A DNA stretch of 64,000 bases, taken from contig CBDCSI010000002.1 in the NCBI GenBank assembly GCA_965221505.1, positions 1,240,001 through 1,304,000 of the forward strand, in the 5' to 3' direction. Numbering within the stretch: position 1 is the first letter of the stretch; every line of letters begins with the position of its first letter. The translations under genes and the position numbers were made by a program. Shown here piece by piece: positions 55,557 to 64,000 of the stretch. The notes under the pieces are model-generated. The model was not told the DNA's origin, made no database searches, and saw nothing but the letters and a program-made list of their open reading frames with translations. This DNA is from CAZPXZ01 sp965221505. GTDB taxonomy: Bacteria; Pseudomonadota; Alphaproteobacteria; Rhodobacterales; CAZPXZ01.

Positions 55557-56176
55557 CGCTCGCTCCCGCCGTTATCGTCCGTCAGCACGTCCAGGATCCG
55601 CAGCTGTTGCAGGAGAGGCAGCAGCGGCAGGCCGAGAACGGTGAAGAAGTCGCCCTCCACCGCCTCGAACAGCCGGACCCCCCGACCCTCGAGTCGATAG
55701 GCCCCCACCGTCGCGAAGACCGCGTCTCCCGCCGCTTCAAGATAGCGCTCCAGGAACGCTTCGGAAAAGCGCCGCATCCGCAACCGGGCCTCGTCCACGA
55801 AGCGCCAGACCGCAACGCCGTCTCGGGCCAGGACGGCCGCGCTCGTCAGCGTGTGCTCCCGTCCCCGAAGCTCCCGGAGCTGGTCCGCCGCCGCTTCCCG
55901 GTTCTCCGGCTTCGCGAATATCCGCCCTTCGCAGACCAGGATCTGGTCCGCGCCGAGAACCAGGCGCCCCTCCATGCGCGCCGAAACGCGGCAGGCCTTG
56001 AGTTCCGCGAGGGCGTCCACGACGTCGCGCGGGCGGAAGCCCTCCGCTTCGAGCGACGCCCGGACGGCTTCCTCGTCCACGCCCGCCGGCACGGTCTCGA
56101 ACGGCACGTCGGCGTCGGCGAGCATGGCCGCCCTGCTCGCGCTCGCACTGGCGAGCACGATCGGATCGTTCGGCAT
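55553..56176 (-). CDS. Maf-like nucleotide pyrophosphatase
   Basis: 207 residues of the Maf/Ham1-related house-cleaning NTP pyrophosphatases: ASASASRAAML (the usual S-x-S-P-R-R is altered here), GADQILVCEGRIFAKP and GREHTLTSAAVL. It hydrolyses non-canonical or modified nucleotides, or dTTP/UTP depending on the subfamily. AAGGGAGG lies 9 bases before the ATG at 56176. The first gene of the maf-aroE-coaE-dnaQ run, it sits next to the possible replication origin. Confidence 0.88.
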   Translation of the reverse strand: MPNDPIVLASASASRAAMLADADVPFETVPAGVDEEAVRASLEAEGFRPRDVVDALAELKACRVSARMEGRLVLGADQILVCEGRIFAKPENREAAADQLRELRGREHTLTSAAVLARDGVAVWRFVDEARLRMRRFSEAFLERYLEAAGDAVFATVGAYRLEGRGVRLFEAVEGDFFTVLGLPLLPLLQQLRILDVLTDDNGGSER

Positions 56177-56189
56177 GAATCGCGCCTCC

Positions 56190-56510
56190 CTTCTCGCTTC
56201 GGTCGTGAATTTCCTGGGTAACGGCTTGCGGAAAACCTGGGGAAACCGGCGGGGAAAACGCCTGCCCTCCGGCCCCTCTCCCCGAACGTTCAACGGAATT
56301 GCACAGGTTTTCCGCAGGCTGAAACACCCGTGGGAACCCCGTCGATATACCGTGGAAAACCTGTGGAGAGGTTACCCGCATCGGACAGGCACTATCCACC
56401 GTCTTTCCACGACTTGTCAAAGCGCCAAGTTCCTCGGAAATCCCGAGTTATTCCGGGATCGGGGAAAACCGACCGGAGCGCAAGCCTCGCTTTCCGAGCG
56501 GTCGATAGCC
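56190..56510. other. Candidate replication origin / DnaA-box cluster
   Basis: A gene-free, symmetry-rich strip upstream of maf with seven 9-mers two or three mismatches from TTATCCACA on either strand: 56227-56235, 56308-56316, 56351-56359, 56362-56370, 56372-56380, 56392-56400 and 56403-56411. GGAAAACC/GGTTTTCC words recur. In several Alphaproteobacteria oriC lies beside maf-aroE-coaE-dnaQ. None of the boxes is a perfect consensus and no AT-rich unwinding region is obvious, so this is a candidate only. Confidence 0.45.
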
Positions 56511-56683
56511 GAACCGTCGGAACTCCGCGGAAAACCTGCCGGTTCAACAGGCGACAGCCGCAAGAGGAGAAGAATTCACTTGTACATCTATCTCTCTTCT
56601 CTCTCCCTTCCCCTGTCCCCGACTCCGGCCGCCCGCGTCAGACCGTTGCACATCGCGCTGCCTTGCCGTACAAGGGTGTCCTG

Positions 56684-56758
56684 GCGCCCGTCGTCTACCG
56701 GTTAGGATGTCGCCCTTTCAAGGCGGAGGAACGGGTTCGATTCCCGTCGGGCGCGCCA
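56684..56758 (+). tRNA. tRNA-Glu (anticodon TTC)
   Basis: Acceptor stem GCGCCCG (56684-56690) with CGGGCGC (56748-56754), discriminator G and an encoded CCA. The anticodon loop CTTTCAA gives anticodon TTC for glutamate codon GAA. T-arm ACGGG/CCCGT flanks TTCGATT. All stems pair. Confidence 0.95.
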
Positions 56759-56791
56759 GATTCGCTCGTTGTCGGCCTTACTGCCGCGCGT

Positions 56792-58240
56792 TCAGTCGCG
56801 CCAGAAGGAGAGCTGGAACAGGACCAGCACGCCGAGGATCTCGAGCCTCCCGAGCAGCATTCCGAACGTCAGAAGCCACTTCGCCGGGTCCGGCAGGGAC
56901 GCGAAGTTTCCTTCGGGCCCGATCGTCGGTCCGAGGCCCGGTCCGACGTTGGCCAGCGCGGTCGCGGCGCCCGAGGCGGCGGTGAGCAGGTCCAGTCCGG
57001 CCATCGAGAGCAGGATGGTGAGCGTGATCAGCGAGACCACGAACAGGAAGAAAAACCCGGACACCGACGACACGACGTTCCGCGGGATCTCCTCGCCTTC
57101 GTAGCGGGCCGTGAAGACGCCGCGGGGATTGCGGATCCGCCGGAGTTCGGCCGAGAGGGACGCGAGCAGAACCTGGAAGCGGAACACCTTGACGCTACAG
57201 GTCGTGGATCCGGCGCAGCCTCCGATCAGCCCGATCAGCAGGAACAGGGTCACGGCGAAGCCGCCCCAGTTGTCGTAGCCTGCGCTGGCGTATCCGGTTC
57301 CGGTCAGGATCGAGACGCCGTTGAAAAGGGACTTGCGCACGGCGTGTTCCAGGCCGGCCTCGGTGGTCGCGAGAAGCCAGATCGCGAGCATGGCGGACGC
57401 GGTGCCGGCGGCGATCAGGAACGCCCGGATCTGGCTGTCGCGGAGCATGGGCCGAATTCGGCCTTCGAGCAATTGCACGTAGCGAAGGAAGGGCAGGCTC
57501 GCGAGCAGCATGAAGACGATGGCGGCGTATTCGACGGACGGGGGATACTCGGCGAAGGACGCGTCGCGCGTTCCGAACCCGCCGGTCGCGACGGTCGTCA
57601 TGGCGAGTACGATGGCTTCGAGCGGCTTCAGGTCGAAGCTGAGATAGGTGAGGGCGCAGAGAAGAGAGAGGATCCCGTAGGCGATGCAGGTGAGGACGAA
57701 CACGCTGCGAAAGCGCGGCTGGACGTCTTCCGTAGCGGCGCCGAGCGAGCCCCGGAAGAGGGCCATGCCGCCGACGCCGATCCTCGGAAGAAACAGGATC
57801 GCGACGACGACGACGGCGATTCCGCCGATCCACTGCAAGAGGCCGCGCCAGACGAGAATGCCCGACGGGCGCGACTCAAGGTCGTCGAGGACGGTCGACC
57901 CGGTGGTGGTGAAGCCGGACATGGCCTCGAAGACGGCGTCGGTCAGCGTGAGGTTCTCGATCGTGGCGAGGAACGGCAGGCTTCCGAACACGGGAACGGC
58001 GATCCAGAGAGCGGCGATCAGAACGAGCGCCTGGCGAACCGAGAGCTGCGCCGATCGCTGGCCGTGAAACGGAATGGCGAACAAGGCGCCGAAGGCGACG
58101 GATATCGCGCCGCAGTAGAGGAAGCCGCCGGCCGCCGGGGAGCCTTCCAGAAACTCGACCAGCGCGGGAAGGGCCATGATCGCGCCGAGCACGGCGACGC
58201 AGAGTCCGATGGCGTAGGAGACGGGGGCCAGGTCAAGCAC
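56792..58240 (-). CDS. trkH: TrkH-family potassium uptake channel
   Basis: 482 residues with four pore loops bearing the conserved glycines of the selectivity filter (SGFTTTGSTV, MTTVATGGFGT, SILTGTGYAS, LANVGPGLGP). It is a Trk/Ktr-type channel importing potassium, normally gated by a cytosolic TrkA protein, which is not in the window. The terminal LFQLSFWRD is typical. Confidence 0.93.
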   Translation of the reverse strand: MLDLAPVSYAIGLCVAVLGAIMALPALVEFLEGSPAAGGFLYCGAISVAFGALFAIPFHGQRSAQLSVRQALVLIAALWIAVPVFGSLPFLATIENLTLTDAVFEAMSGFTTTGSTVLDDLESRPSGILVWRGLLQWIGGIAVVVVAILFLPRIGVGGMALFRGSLGAATEDVQPRFRSVFVLTCIAYGILSLLCALTYLSFDLKPLEAIVLAMTTVATGGFGTRDASFAEYPPSVEYAAIVFMLLASLPFLRYVQLLEGRIRPMLRDSQIRAFLIAAGTASAMLAIWLLATTEAGLEHAVRKSLFNGVSILTGTGYASAGYDNWGGFAVTLFLLIGLIGGCAGSTTCSVKVFRFQVLLASLSAELRRIRNPRGVFTARYEGEEIPRNVVSSVSGFFFLFVVSLITLTILLSMAGLDLLTAASGAATALANVGPGLGPTIGPEGNFASLPDPAKWLLTFGMLLGRLEILGVLVLFQLSFWRD

Positions 58241-58345
58241 GAGGTACCGTCCTCAAGTCAGTGCGAAGAGTCGCCTTGGAGCGGCGATCGCGGGCAGGGA
58301 CGCAGGGCTCCCGGTGACGGAGGATCGCGGGGATCGGGCGGCCGG

Positions 58346-59548
58346 TCAGGAATGCGCGCCGCTTGCCGCGACGAGGGAGTTTCGTATGTCGTCGAGCAAA
58401 TCATCGGGTTCTTCCAGCCCGCAGGAAAACCGCACCAGTCCGTCGGGGATGTCGAGTTCCTGGCGCAACTCGGGGGATAGGCGTCCGTGCGTGGTGGTGG
58501 CGGGATGGGTGGCGAGGCTCTTCGTGTCGCCGAAGTTGTTGCAGATCTTCGCCACCTTCAGGCTGTTCAGGAAGCGAAACGCGGCTTCCTTGCCGCCGGC
58601 CAGATCGAGCGAGAGCAGGGTTCCGCCCATGCGCATCTGGCTCCGGGCGAGGTCGTGCTGGGGATGGGAGGGCAGACCGGGATAGAGGCAGCGCACCAGA
58701 GCGGGATGGCCGGACAGCGCCTCGGCGAGGTATAGAGCCGTGTCGCACTGGGAGCGAACGCGAAGCTCGAGCGTCTCGAGCGACTTCAGGAGGTTCCAGG
58801 CGTTGAACGGGCTCATCGTTCCGCCGGTGTTGCGCAGGAAGGTATGAACCGGGCCGTTGACGAACTCGTCCGTCCCCAGGACGGCGCCGCCGAGGCACCG
58901 GCCCTGCCCGTCGATGTGCTTGGTCGCGGAATACACGGATACGTCGGCGCCGAGCTCGAGCGGACTCTGGCACACGGGCGAAGCGAGCGCGTTGTCCACG
59001 ACGAAGGTCGCGCCGGCGTCATGCGCGATCTCTGCCACGGCGCGGATGTCGACGAGTTCCAGATTGGGGTTGCCGGGGCTCTCGGCGAAGAAGAAACGGG
59101 TCTCGCTCCGAACCGCTTGCCGCCACGCGTCGAGGTTCCTGCCGTCCACGAGGGTCGTCGCGACGCCGAGACGGGGCAGGAGTTCCGAGACGATCCAGTG
59201 GCAGGAGCCGAAGAGGACGCGCGACGAGACGACATGATCGCCGACCCGGACCGAGCCGAGGAGGGAAGCGGTGACCGCGGCCATGCCGGTCGCGAAGGCG
59301 CAGGCGGCCTCCGCTTCCTCGTACTCGGCCAGCCGGTCCTGGAACATGGAGACGGTCGGATTGCCGAAGCGGGAATATACGTAGCCGTCGTCTCCGTCGT
59401 CGGTGCTGCGCGCCTCGGCCGTTTCCGCGCTGGGATACAGGTAAGCCTGGGTGAGGAACAGAGCCTCCGAGAGTTCGCCGAAGGAACTCCGCTTCGTTCC
59501 GCCGTGAACGAGTCGGGTCCGGGGAGTCGATCGGGAAGAGCGGGCCAT
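58346..59548 (-). CDS. metZ: O-succinylhomoserine sulfhydrylase
   Basis: 400 residues of the Cys/Met metabolism PLP family: YSRFGNPTVSMFQDRLAEYE, FFAESPGNPNLELVDI, VVDNALASPVCQSPLELGAD and the PLP lysine in SVYSATKHIDGQGR. It makes homocysteine directly from O-succinylhomoserine and sulfide, as is common in Alphaproteobacteria. A TAGAAT -10 box lies at 59608-59603 on the same strand. No SAM-II riboswitch was recognised upstream. Confidence 0.93.
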   Translation of the reverse strand: MARSSRSTPRTRLVHGGTKRSSFGELSEALFLTQAYLYPSAETAEARSTDDGDDGYVYSRFGNPTVSMFQDRLAEYEEAEAACAFATGMAAVTASLLGSVRVGDHVVSSRVLFGSCHWIVSELLPRLGVATTLVDGRNLDAWRQAVRSETRFFFAESPGNPNLELVDIRAVAEIAHDAGATFVVDNALASPVCQSPLELGADVSVYSATKHIDGQGRCLGGAVLGTDEFVNGPVHTFLRNTGGTMSPFNAWNLLKSLETLELRVRSQCDTALYLAEALSGHPALVRCLYPGLPSHPQHDLARSQMRMGGTLLSLDLAGGKEAAFRFLNSLKVAKICNNFGDTKSLATHPATTTHGRLSPELRQELDIPDGLVRFSCGLEEPDDLLDDIRNSLVAASGAHS

Positions 59549-59602
59549 GAGGAAACCGGCAGTGGAGGCCGGCGACGAGCCGGACCGAAATGCGCGGGCG
59601 GC

Positions 59603-59608
59603 ATTCTA
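59603..59608 (-). promoter_or_regulatory. Probable -10 box of metZ
   Basis: On the minus strand this reads TAGAAT, preceded by TG (extended -10, TGNTAGAAT-like), about 55 bases upstream of the metZ start. The -35 is weak. Confidence 0.4.
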
Positions 59609-60286
59609 CACCACGCGGGGAGCGGCGGCCGAATGAAGAAGGAACATGGGCGCGACGGTCCAGGCGCTGGACCGGATTCTCGAGGGGTCCAGGATCCGGG
59701 CGGGGCTTCCGTCCGTCGACTGTGGCATTGCGGTGTGCTTCGCGGGTTCTACTTGCGTTGCCGGGCCTCTTGGGAGTCGGGGTACGAGTCAGGACGAAGG
59801 CTACTCGGCTCCGGGCGTCCGCGCGCCGGGACTCGTCTGCCCCGCGGCGCCGGGACACGGATGCAGCGCCACGCGACAGTCGGGTCGTCGCGAATTCTCC
59901 CATCCCACCCGAGGTACGGTACGCCAACCGTAGGAATGCGCTGAAGTCGGGGAGGTTCGGTTCCTGCCGCCGGTAGGCCGCCGGCGGGGGCGTTCCTCCG
60001 TTCTCGTCCGGAATGTTCGCAGTGTGTGGCCGAAATACCACTTATGCCGCCGCGCACTCGACCGGAAATCGACGAGAATCTACAATCGAGCCCAGGCGAT
60101 ACGCATCACCGCTTCACGATCACAGGCGAACGGTGAACTCGATCGGTCTTGTCTCGACCCGCACCCGGAACTACGCCTGACGGAGCGTCACCCGGGAACC
60201 GGGAATTGGACGGAGCGGTTTTTTCCGATACGCTCGGAGCTGCGGACGCCGCCACGCGACTCTGCGTACAGCAAGGGAATAAAGAC
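59609..60286. other. Intergenic region between metZ and lipoprotein copy 2
   Basis: About 680 bases. Overlapping frames exist but none is recognisable. The 3' end near 60265-60286 holds the ribosome site of the next gene. Confidence 0.45.
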
Positions 60287-61564
60287 ATGAGGAATTCGAC
60301 CCTGCCTGGTTTACGCGCCTGGAACCGCTTGAGAAGCATGTTCCGGCTTGCGCCTCTGCCTCTTTTCTTGCTGTTTCTATCCGGCTGTGCGTCTACCTCG
60401 CAGACGCAAACTGACGTAATCGTCAATCGACCGGCGTTGTCTTCGGACGGTCGGTTGGTCGCAATGCAAGTGTGGTCACGGGAGAACCCGAGGGTCAAGC
60501 TCGGGCTGTTCGACGTCGAAACCGGTTCGATGAGCACCGTCGAGGGTCCGCCGGATCAAGCGTGGCTCAATCCCTCGTTCTCTCCTTCGGGCGATCGAAT
60601 TGTGTTTGTACGCAGTTGCAGGGCCAGATGTACCAGCGGTCCCACGGGGTTTCAGATAGGCATTCTCGATCTGGAGTCCGGTCGGGACAGGACCGTTATT
60701 GCAACGCGAAATCTCGTCAGAGACGCCCCAATCTTTGCGCCGGGAGGACGGTTTGTCGTCTACGCTACGAAACGGATTGATGACGATCTGCTCAGGCAGA
60801 CTTATTGGCCAAAGTCGTTCTATTATCCCCGTGTTGGCCTCAAGGCGGGCTTTGTTCACATGATAGACCTGCAAGACGGAAGCGAGACACGGGTATATCC
60901 CGCAGAAGGGGCGTGGACGACATTCGTTTATACGAGGGCGGTCGGGTTTATGAACGACAAGACACTTGTCGTACGAAGTTTGGCCATCGCCTTGCCCGAC
61001 GATCAGATGACGAAACAATTTCAGCAGCGTGAGAAGAGAGTACGGTTCAGTCACGGTCCGGACGAAAAGGGTGACAGCCACTTGTACACGATCGAGTTTG
61101 ACAAGTCGTTCTCTCTTGTCGGCGAGACGCCGAGACCGGTGAAGTTTTCGCTTCTTGCTACAGATTGGGTGCGGCCGATAGTAAATCCGTTCCATGGAGG
61201 CGGCAGGGCCGTCTCGTACGAGACCGGACAAGTGGCATTTGCGGATCGCTCCCTACGGAATCAGAGACCCTTCTTCGGACGGGGACCCCGCGAGTACGAT
61301 ATCTTTCTGGGCGACATGAATTCCGTTCGACAGGTAACCTTCCTGTTCATGGAGCGATTGCACAGCCCGTCAATATCCCGATCCGGGAACCGCATCGCGT
61401 TTCTTGCCGACGAGGACGACAAGAGAGAGGCCTGGGGCTTGTGGCTGCACGACGTCGCTACAGGGCGTACTTGGTTCACCGATGTCAAGACGCTCCTCGT
61501 GTCCGCAATTCGAGACAGCGCGGACACGGACGCGACGTCGGGTGTCGTTGCTTACGAGCGATAG
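60287..61564 (+). CDS. Beta-propeller lipoprotein (TolB/WD40-like), copy 2
   Basis: 425 residues with a lipoprotein signal peptide (PLFLLFLSGC; Cys about 34) and the same blade motifs as the protein at 16957-18213. Shared blocks include RNLVRDAP, YYPRVG, GDSHL, NPFHGGG, FADRS and GRGPREYDIFLGD. The ATG at 60287 is chosen with AAGGGA 8 bases upstream; the frame extends to 60149 but similarity does not. Function unknown; probably a periplasm- or surface-facing propeller. Unlike copy 1, it has no RTX gene beside it. Confidence 0.75.
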   Translation: MRNSTLPGLRAWNRLRSMFRLAPLPLFLLFLSGCASTSQTQTDVIVNRPALSSDGRLVAMQVWSRENPRVKLGLFDVETGSMSTVEGPPDQAWLNPSFSPSGDRIVFVRSCRARCTSGPTGFQIGILDLESGRDRTVIATRNLVRDAPIFAPGGRFVVYATKRIDDDLLRQTYWPKSFYYPRVGLKAGFVHMIDLQDGSETRVYPAEGAWTTFVYTRAVGFMNDKTLVVRSLAIALPDDQMTKQFQQREKRVRFSHGPDEKGDSHLYTIEFDKSFSLVGETPRPVKFSLLATDWVRPIVNPFHGGGRAVSYETGQVAFADRSLRNQRPFFGRGPREYDIFLGDMNSVRQVTFLFMERLHSPSISRSGNRIAFLADEDDKREAWGLWLHDVATGRTWFTDVKTLLVSAIRDSADTDATSGVVAYER

Positions 61565-61663
61565 AACTCGTTTCACCGAACCGGACGAGCCGTGGATCGT
61601 CGCATATGCGGAAGCGAGCGAGCGGATTACCCGAATTGCCGAAGCGAGGCTCCAGCGGCCGCT

Positions 61664-62983
61664 TCAAGAGATTTCGGCCCGTTCGGTAACTCTCGGAAAC
61701 GAGGGGTGCGCCGGGTTTGCGGGGTGCTCGCATTCCGTGAAGGCGAGCGCAGTCTCCATCCAGCCGCCGGCGAGAAGCCGGCCCAATCCCTGGGCGCTCC
61801 TCAGTCTCTCGGCGCCTCGCAGCCTGGCGACGGGACGGATGATGGCGTCGTTCGTGTCCTCGGTCCTGCAGACGAGTGACGTGTTCCGAAACGTGTCGTC
61901 GCTTACGACGGACAGCAGTTCGGGCGAGTGCGTCGTGGCGACGACCTGTATTGCGCCGTCGATCGTCTGTCGTTCGATCAGATCGACCAGGAGATGAAGC
62001 CGTGACGGGTGGATCCCGTGGCCGAGGTTCTCCACGAAAATCAAGCGTGCCGGACGCTCTTCGAGCAGGGCCGCCAGCAGTGCGAGAAATCGCAGCGTTC
62101 CGTCTGACGCGCTGTAGGCGGAGATCTCTCTTCCGTTGCTCTCCCGCATCGAGAACTGGACCAGGCCGGTGATCGGGTGTTGGGGAAACTCGAAGCCCGC
62201 CACCTCCATGGGGGTGAGCTGGCAGATCCACTCCAGAAGGGCTCTTCTGCGTTGCCGGTCATTGCAGATCGATCGCAACGCTGCGGGCAGGTTCTCGCCG
62301 CTGTCTCCCAGCTTCGTCTCTTCCGACAGACACGGCCTTCGCATCGAGTCAGGCTTCGGGTCGAGAAAGCGCCATTCCTCCATCTCACGTACGACTTGTC
62401 TGGTGAGTTCCTTATGAATCCGCGCGACGCGTTCGATATCCTGTAGTTGAGACAAGGCGGGCTGATCCGGTCGGAGCGCAACGCTGAGCCCATACTCTTC
62501 CTGGGCACCGGTCTTCGCCATGCTAACGAACGGATTGGCCCTGTCGTCCCGTTCGCGGACGGGATCGGATGCGGGCGGAGGTGTCGAATACACGGTATCG
62601 GCGCCGACATTCAGGCACTCGCTTCGAATTCGAAATCCACCGGGGCCTCTTTCGTCACGACAAATCGAGATGGAGTACTCCGCGTTCTTCCGATCGGGAA
62701 GCTGCGTCGAGAGAGAAAGGGTCGACTCCCGTTCCCGATACCGGATGATCTCGGTTGCCGCCCCTCGGATTGGCTCCCATACCATCCGGTCGTCGCTGCC
62801 GAATCTGCTGCTGATCGTGTCCGCCAGCGAATAGCCGCGGCCGATCCCGTGAAGCAGGCGGAAGGCGTCGAGGATATTGCTCTTGCCGCTGGCATTGGCG
62901 CCCACGATCACCGTGAACGGGCCGAGGAGGAGGGTTTCGTCGGCGAAATTCTTGAAGTTTCGGAGCCGAATGGAAGAGATCAT
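61664..62983 (-). CDS. AAA family ATPase (SMC/RecF-like, OLD/RloA-type)
   Basis: 439 residues with an SMC-like N-terminus (ISSIRLRNFKNFADETLLLGP), Walker A GANASGKSNILDAF, a C-terminal signature (SASDGTLRFLALLAAL) and an H-switch (VVATTHSPELL). The Walker B region reads RLIFVENLGHGIHPSRL: the usual acidic pair of this family (E-x-x-E-x-G-I-H-P) has the second acid replaced, so activity may be altered. Such ATPases often work with a partner (DUF4276/RloB or OLD-type) in phage defence; no partner is visible downstream. Defence is a possibility, not shown. Confidence 0.75.
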   Translation of the reverse strand: MISSIRLRNFKNFADETLLLGPFTVIVGANASGKSNILDAFRLLHGIGRGYSLADTISSRFGSDDRMVWEPIRGAATEIIRYRERESTLSLSTQLPDRKNAEYSISICRDERGPGGFRIRSECLNVGADTVYSTPPPASDPVRERDDRANPFVSMAKTGAQEEYGLSVALRPDQPALSQLQDIERVARIHKELTRQVVREMEEWRFLDPKPDSMRRPCLSEETKLGDSGENLPAALRSICNDRQRRRALLEWICQLTPMEVAGFEFPQHPITGLVQFSMRESNGREISAYSASDGTLRFLALLAALLEERPARLIFVENLGHGIHPSRLHLLVDLIERQTIDGAIQVVATTHSPELLSVVSDDTFRNTSLVCRTEDTNDAIIRPVARLRGAERLRSAQGLGRLLAGGWMETALAFTECEHPANPAHPSFPRVTERAEIS

Positions 62984-63951
62984 ACCTTACCGTCCCAGTT
63001 CTGCCGTGCTGCGCCCTCGACCGGAGTCCCAAGGTCTCAAGCGTTGGCGCATCGCTGCGGCCCGCCTGGCGAATCTCGCGTTGCAACGCTGCGGCGCCTG
63101 TGGCGGAAGCGACCGAAGCTCGGCGTTTGTCAAGCGTTTAAGGGGCATTGGGCGCTGCGCAAACGCACTGACTCGTACCTCGCCGCGTTCCTGCACCGTA
63201 ACCGGCGCATTCGACCAGTCCGGCGTTGACTCCGCCATCCTATCCCATTTGGCGGGAGGGACGGGTTGTCAAGCTCCCGCGGCCGCTCGTGTCGCTCTTC
63301 GCGGGGGCTAGCGAATCCGAGGTCCGCGGCGCGAGCGTGGCAACTGAGTCTCGGCGCACGAGTTGCGACGGCCCCGCCTTCCATTGGTCTTCCGATTCCG
63401 GAGACGGTCTTTTCCCGTGCGACCCTTCGTACTCCAGAGCGCCGACTCCGGCTTGATCGATGACCGTCTGGCCCGCCGACGCGTACGACGTTGCTCGTCT
63501 CGAACCGGAGAGGGCGTGGATCGTGGCGCGACACGCGTGCCACGAAGCCACGAAGCCACGAAGGCCTGTCGAGGCGGACCGCCTCGCTCGAACCGGGAAT
63601 TCGTAGGCCGGTCCATGACCGCGTAACCCGTTGCAGAGTTCAGGACGATCGGTTAGACGATAGTGACGGCCATCCGGAGGGGGCGAGGCACTCGGAGTTA
63701 GCGCGGAAACCCGTGCACAACGGAAGGCTCGGCGCTGCGGCAGAGAAGCGGAGGTGGCGGAAACCGGCGGACCGAATGCTCTGTCAAGGAGGTTGAAAGT
63801 TGATGCCCGACGCATATGCTTGGAACGGCTCCAGTCCCTTGCCGGTTTCGCGGTTCGTCGCATTGAGTCTTGTTGGCTTTGCCTTTTGTCTCGTGCGCAG
63901 CTACGCTTCGATCTGACTGGCTCAAGCGGTCTCTCGCCGAGGAGTTCAGGC
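62984..63951. other. Gene-free 970-bp region
   Basis: No supported coding frame on either strand. A small tandem repeat of GCCACGAAG (about three copies) lies near 63540-63566. The end before 63952 contains a ribosome site (GAGGAG) for the gene that starts there. Confidence 0.4.
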
Positions 63952-64000
63952 ATGAGCGACGAGAGAATTCCGACGAGAGGCCGGATCATCCTGACTGGCG
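63952..64000 (+). CDS. Start of an unidentified gene (3' partial)
   Basis: ATG at 63952 with GAGGAG about 7 bases upstream begins MSDERIPTRGRIILTG and runs off the window. Sixteen residues are too few to name it. The clear ribosome site and lack of a stop are the only support. Confidence 0.4.
   Translation, partial: MSDERIPTRGRIILTG

Noticed and set aside
56330..58480. A 716-residue plus-strand frame covering tRNA-Glu and trkH
   Set aside because: It reads through a tRNA gene and is antisense to a clear TrkH gene; shadow only.
59549..59700. SAM-II riboswitch expected ahead of metZ in Alphaproteobacteria
   Set aside because: The known conserved core was not found in the short region upstream of the start.
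59646..59933. A 95-residue frame upstream of metZ, considered as a possible gene such as dcd
   Set aside because: No match to dCTP deaminase motifs, no ribosome site, and it lies on the opposite strand in the metZ upstream region.

Overview
The window is GC-rich chromosomal DNA that looks alphaproteobacterial, most likely Rhodospirillales-like. Three things suggest this: the maf-aroE-coaE-dnaQ block, the many TRAP and ABC uptake systems with methylated-amine type enzymes, and the metZ and trkH homologues. This placement is inference from gene content; no rRNA or marker phylogeny was possible. The right half carries core chromosomal genes. The left half and some inserts are accessory and include decayed genes.

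Layout. (1) 1-3.8 kb, plus strand: a catabolic cluster of the GcvT half of a dimethylglycine/sarcosine-dehydrogenase-like protein (cut by the window edge), a Tm-1-like/UPF0261 protein, a remnant of a flavin oxidoreductase, and a class III aminotransferase. (2) 4.2-5.4 kb: a broken AAA-type ATPase gene. (3) 5.6-18.2 kb, minus strand: a predicted operon of a beta-propeller lipoprotein followed by a giant RTX (calcium-binding repeat) protein of about 3,784 residues, which contains a near-exact 2,613-bp internal duplication. (4) 18.3-22.9 kb: an insertion-sequence graveyard with two decayed DruA-domain/IS4-type transposases and a GNAT acetyltransferase. (5) 22.9-26.5 kb, plus strand: a type I secretion ATPase and membrane-fusion protein, the probable exporter of the RTX protein. 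(6) 27.2-39.4 kb: a TRAP transporter, a Sel1-type protein, a di-haem cytochrome c peroxidase, an iron(III)-type ABC transporter, an SbmA/BacA-like transporter and a ribokinase. (7) 39.6-49.9 kb: a sugar-utilisation locus with an aldolase-like protein, a PfkB kinase, a ribose-type ABC transporter and D-lyxose isomerase. It is interrupted at 41.7-46.2 kb by an AT-richer insert carrying a reverse transcriptase-nitrilase fusion, a DRT type 1 (UG1)-like defence gene. (8) 50.1-59.5 kb: core genes tRNA-Gln, moaE, moaD, pgsA, uvrC, dnaQ, coaE, aroE and maf, a candidate oriC/DnaA-box region, tRNA-Glu, trkH and metZ. (9) 60.3-64 kb: a second copy of the beta-propeller lipoprotein, an orphan AAA ATPase, and the start of an unidentified gene.

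Most notable are the RT-nitrilase defence gene set inside a sugar operon and the giant RTX protein with its lipoprotein partner. The lipoprotein family appears twice, 42 kb apart. A DnaA-box-rich gap upstream of maf may be the replication origin.
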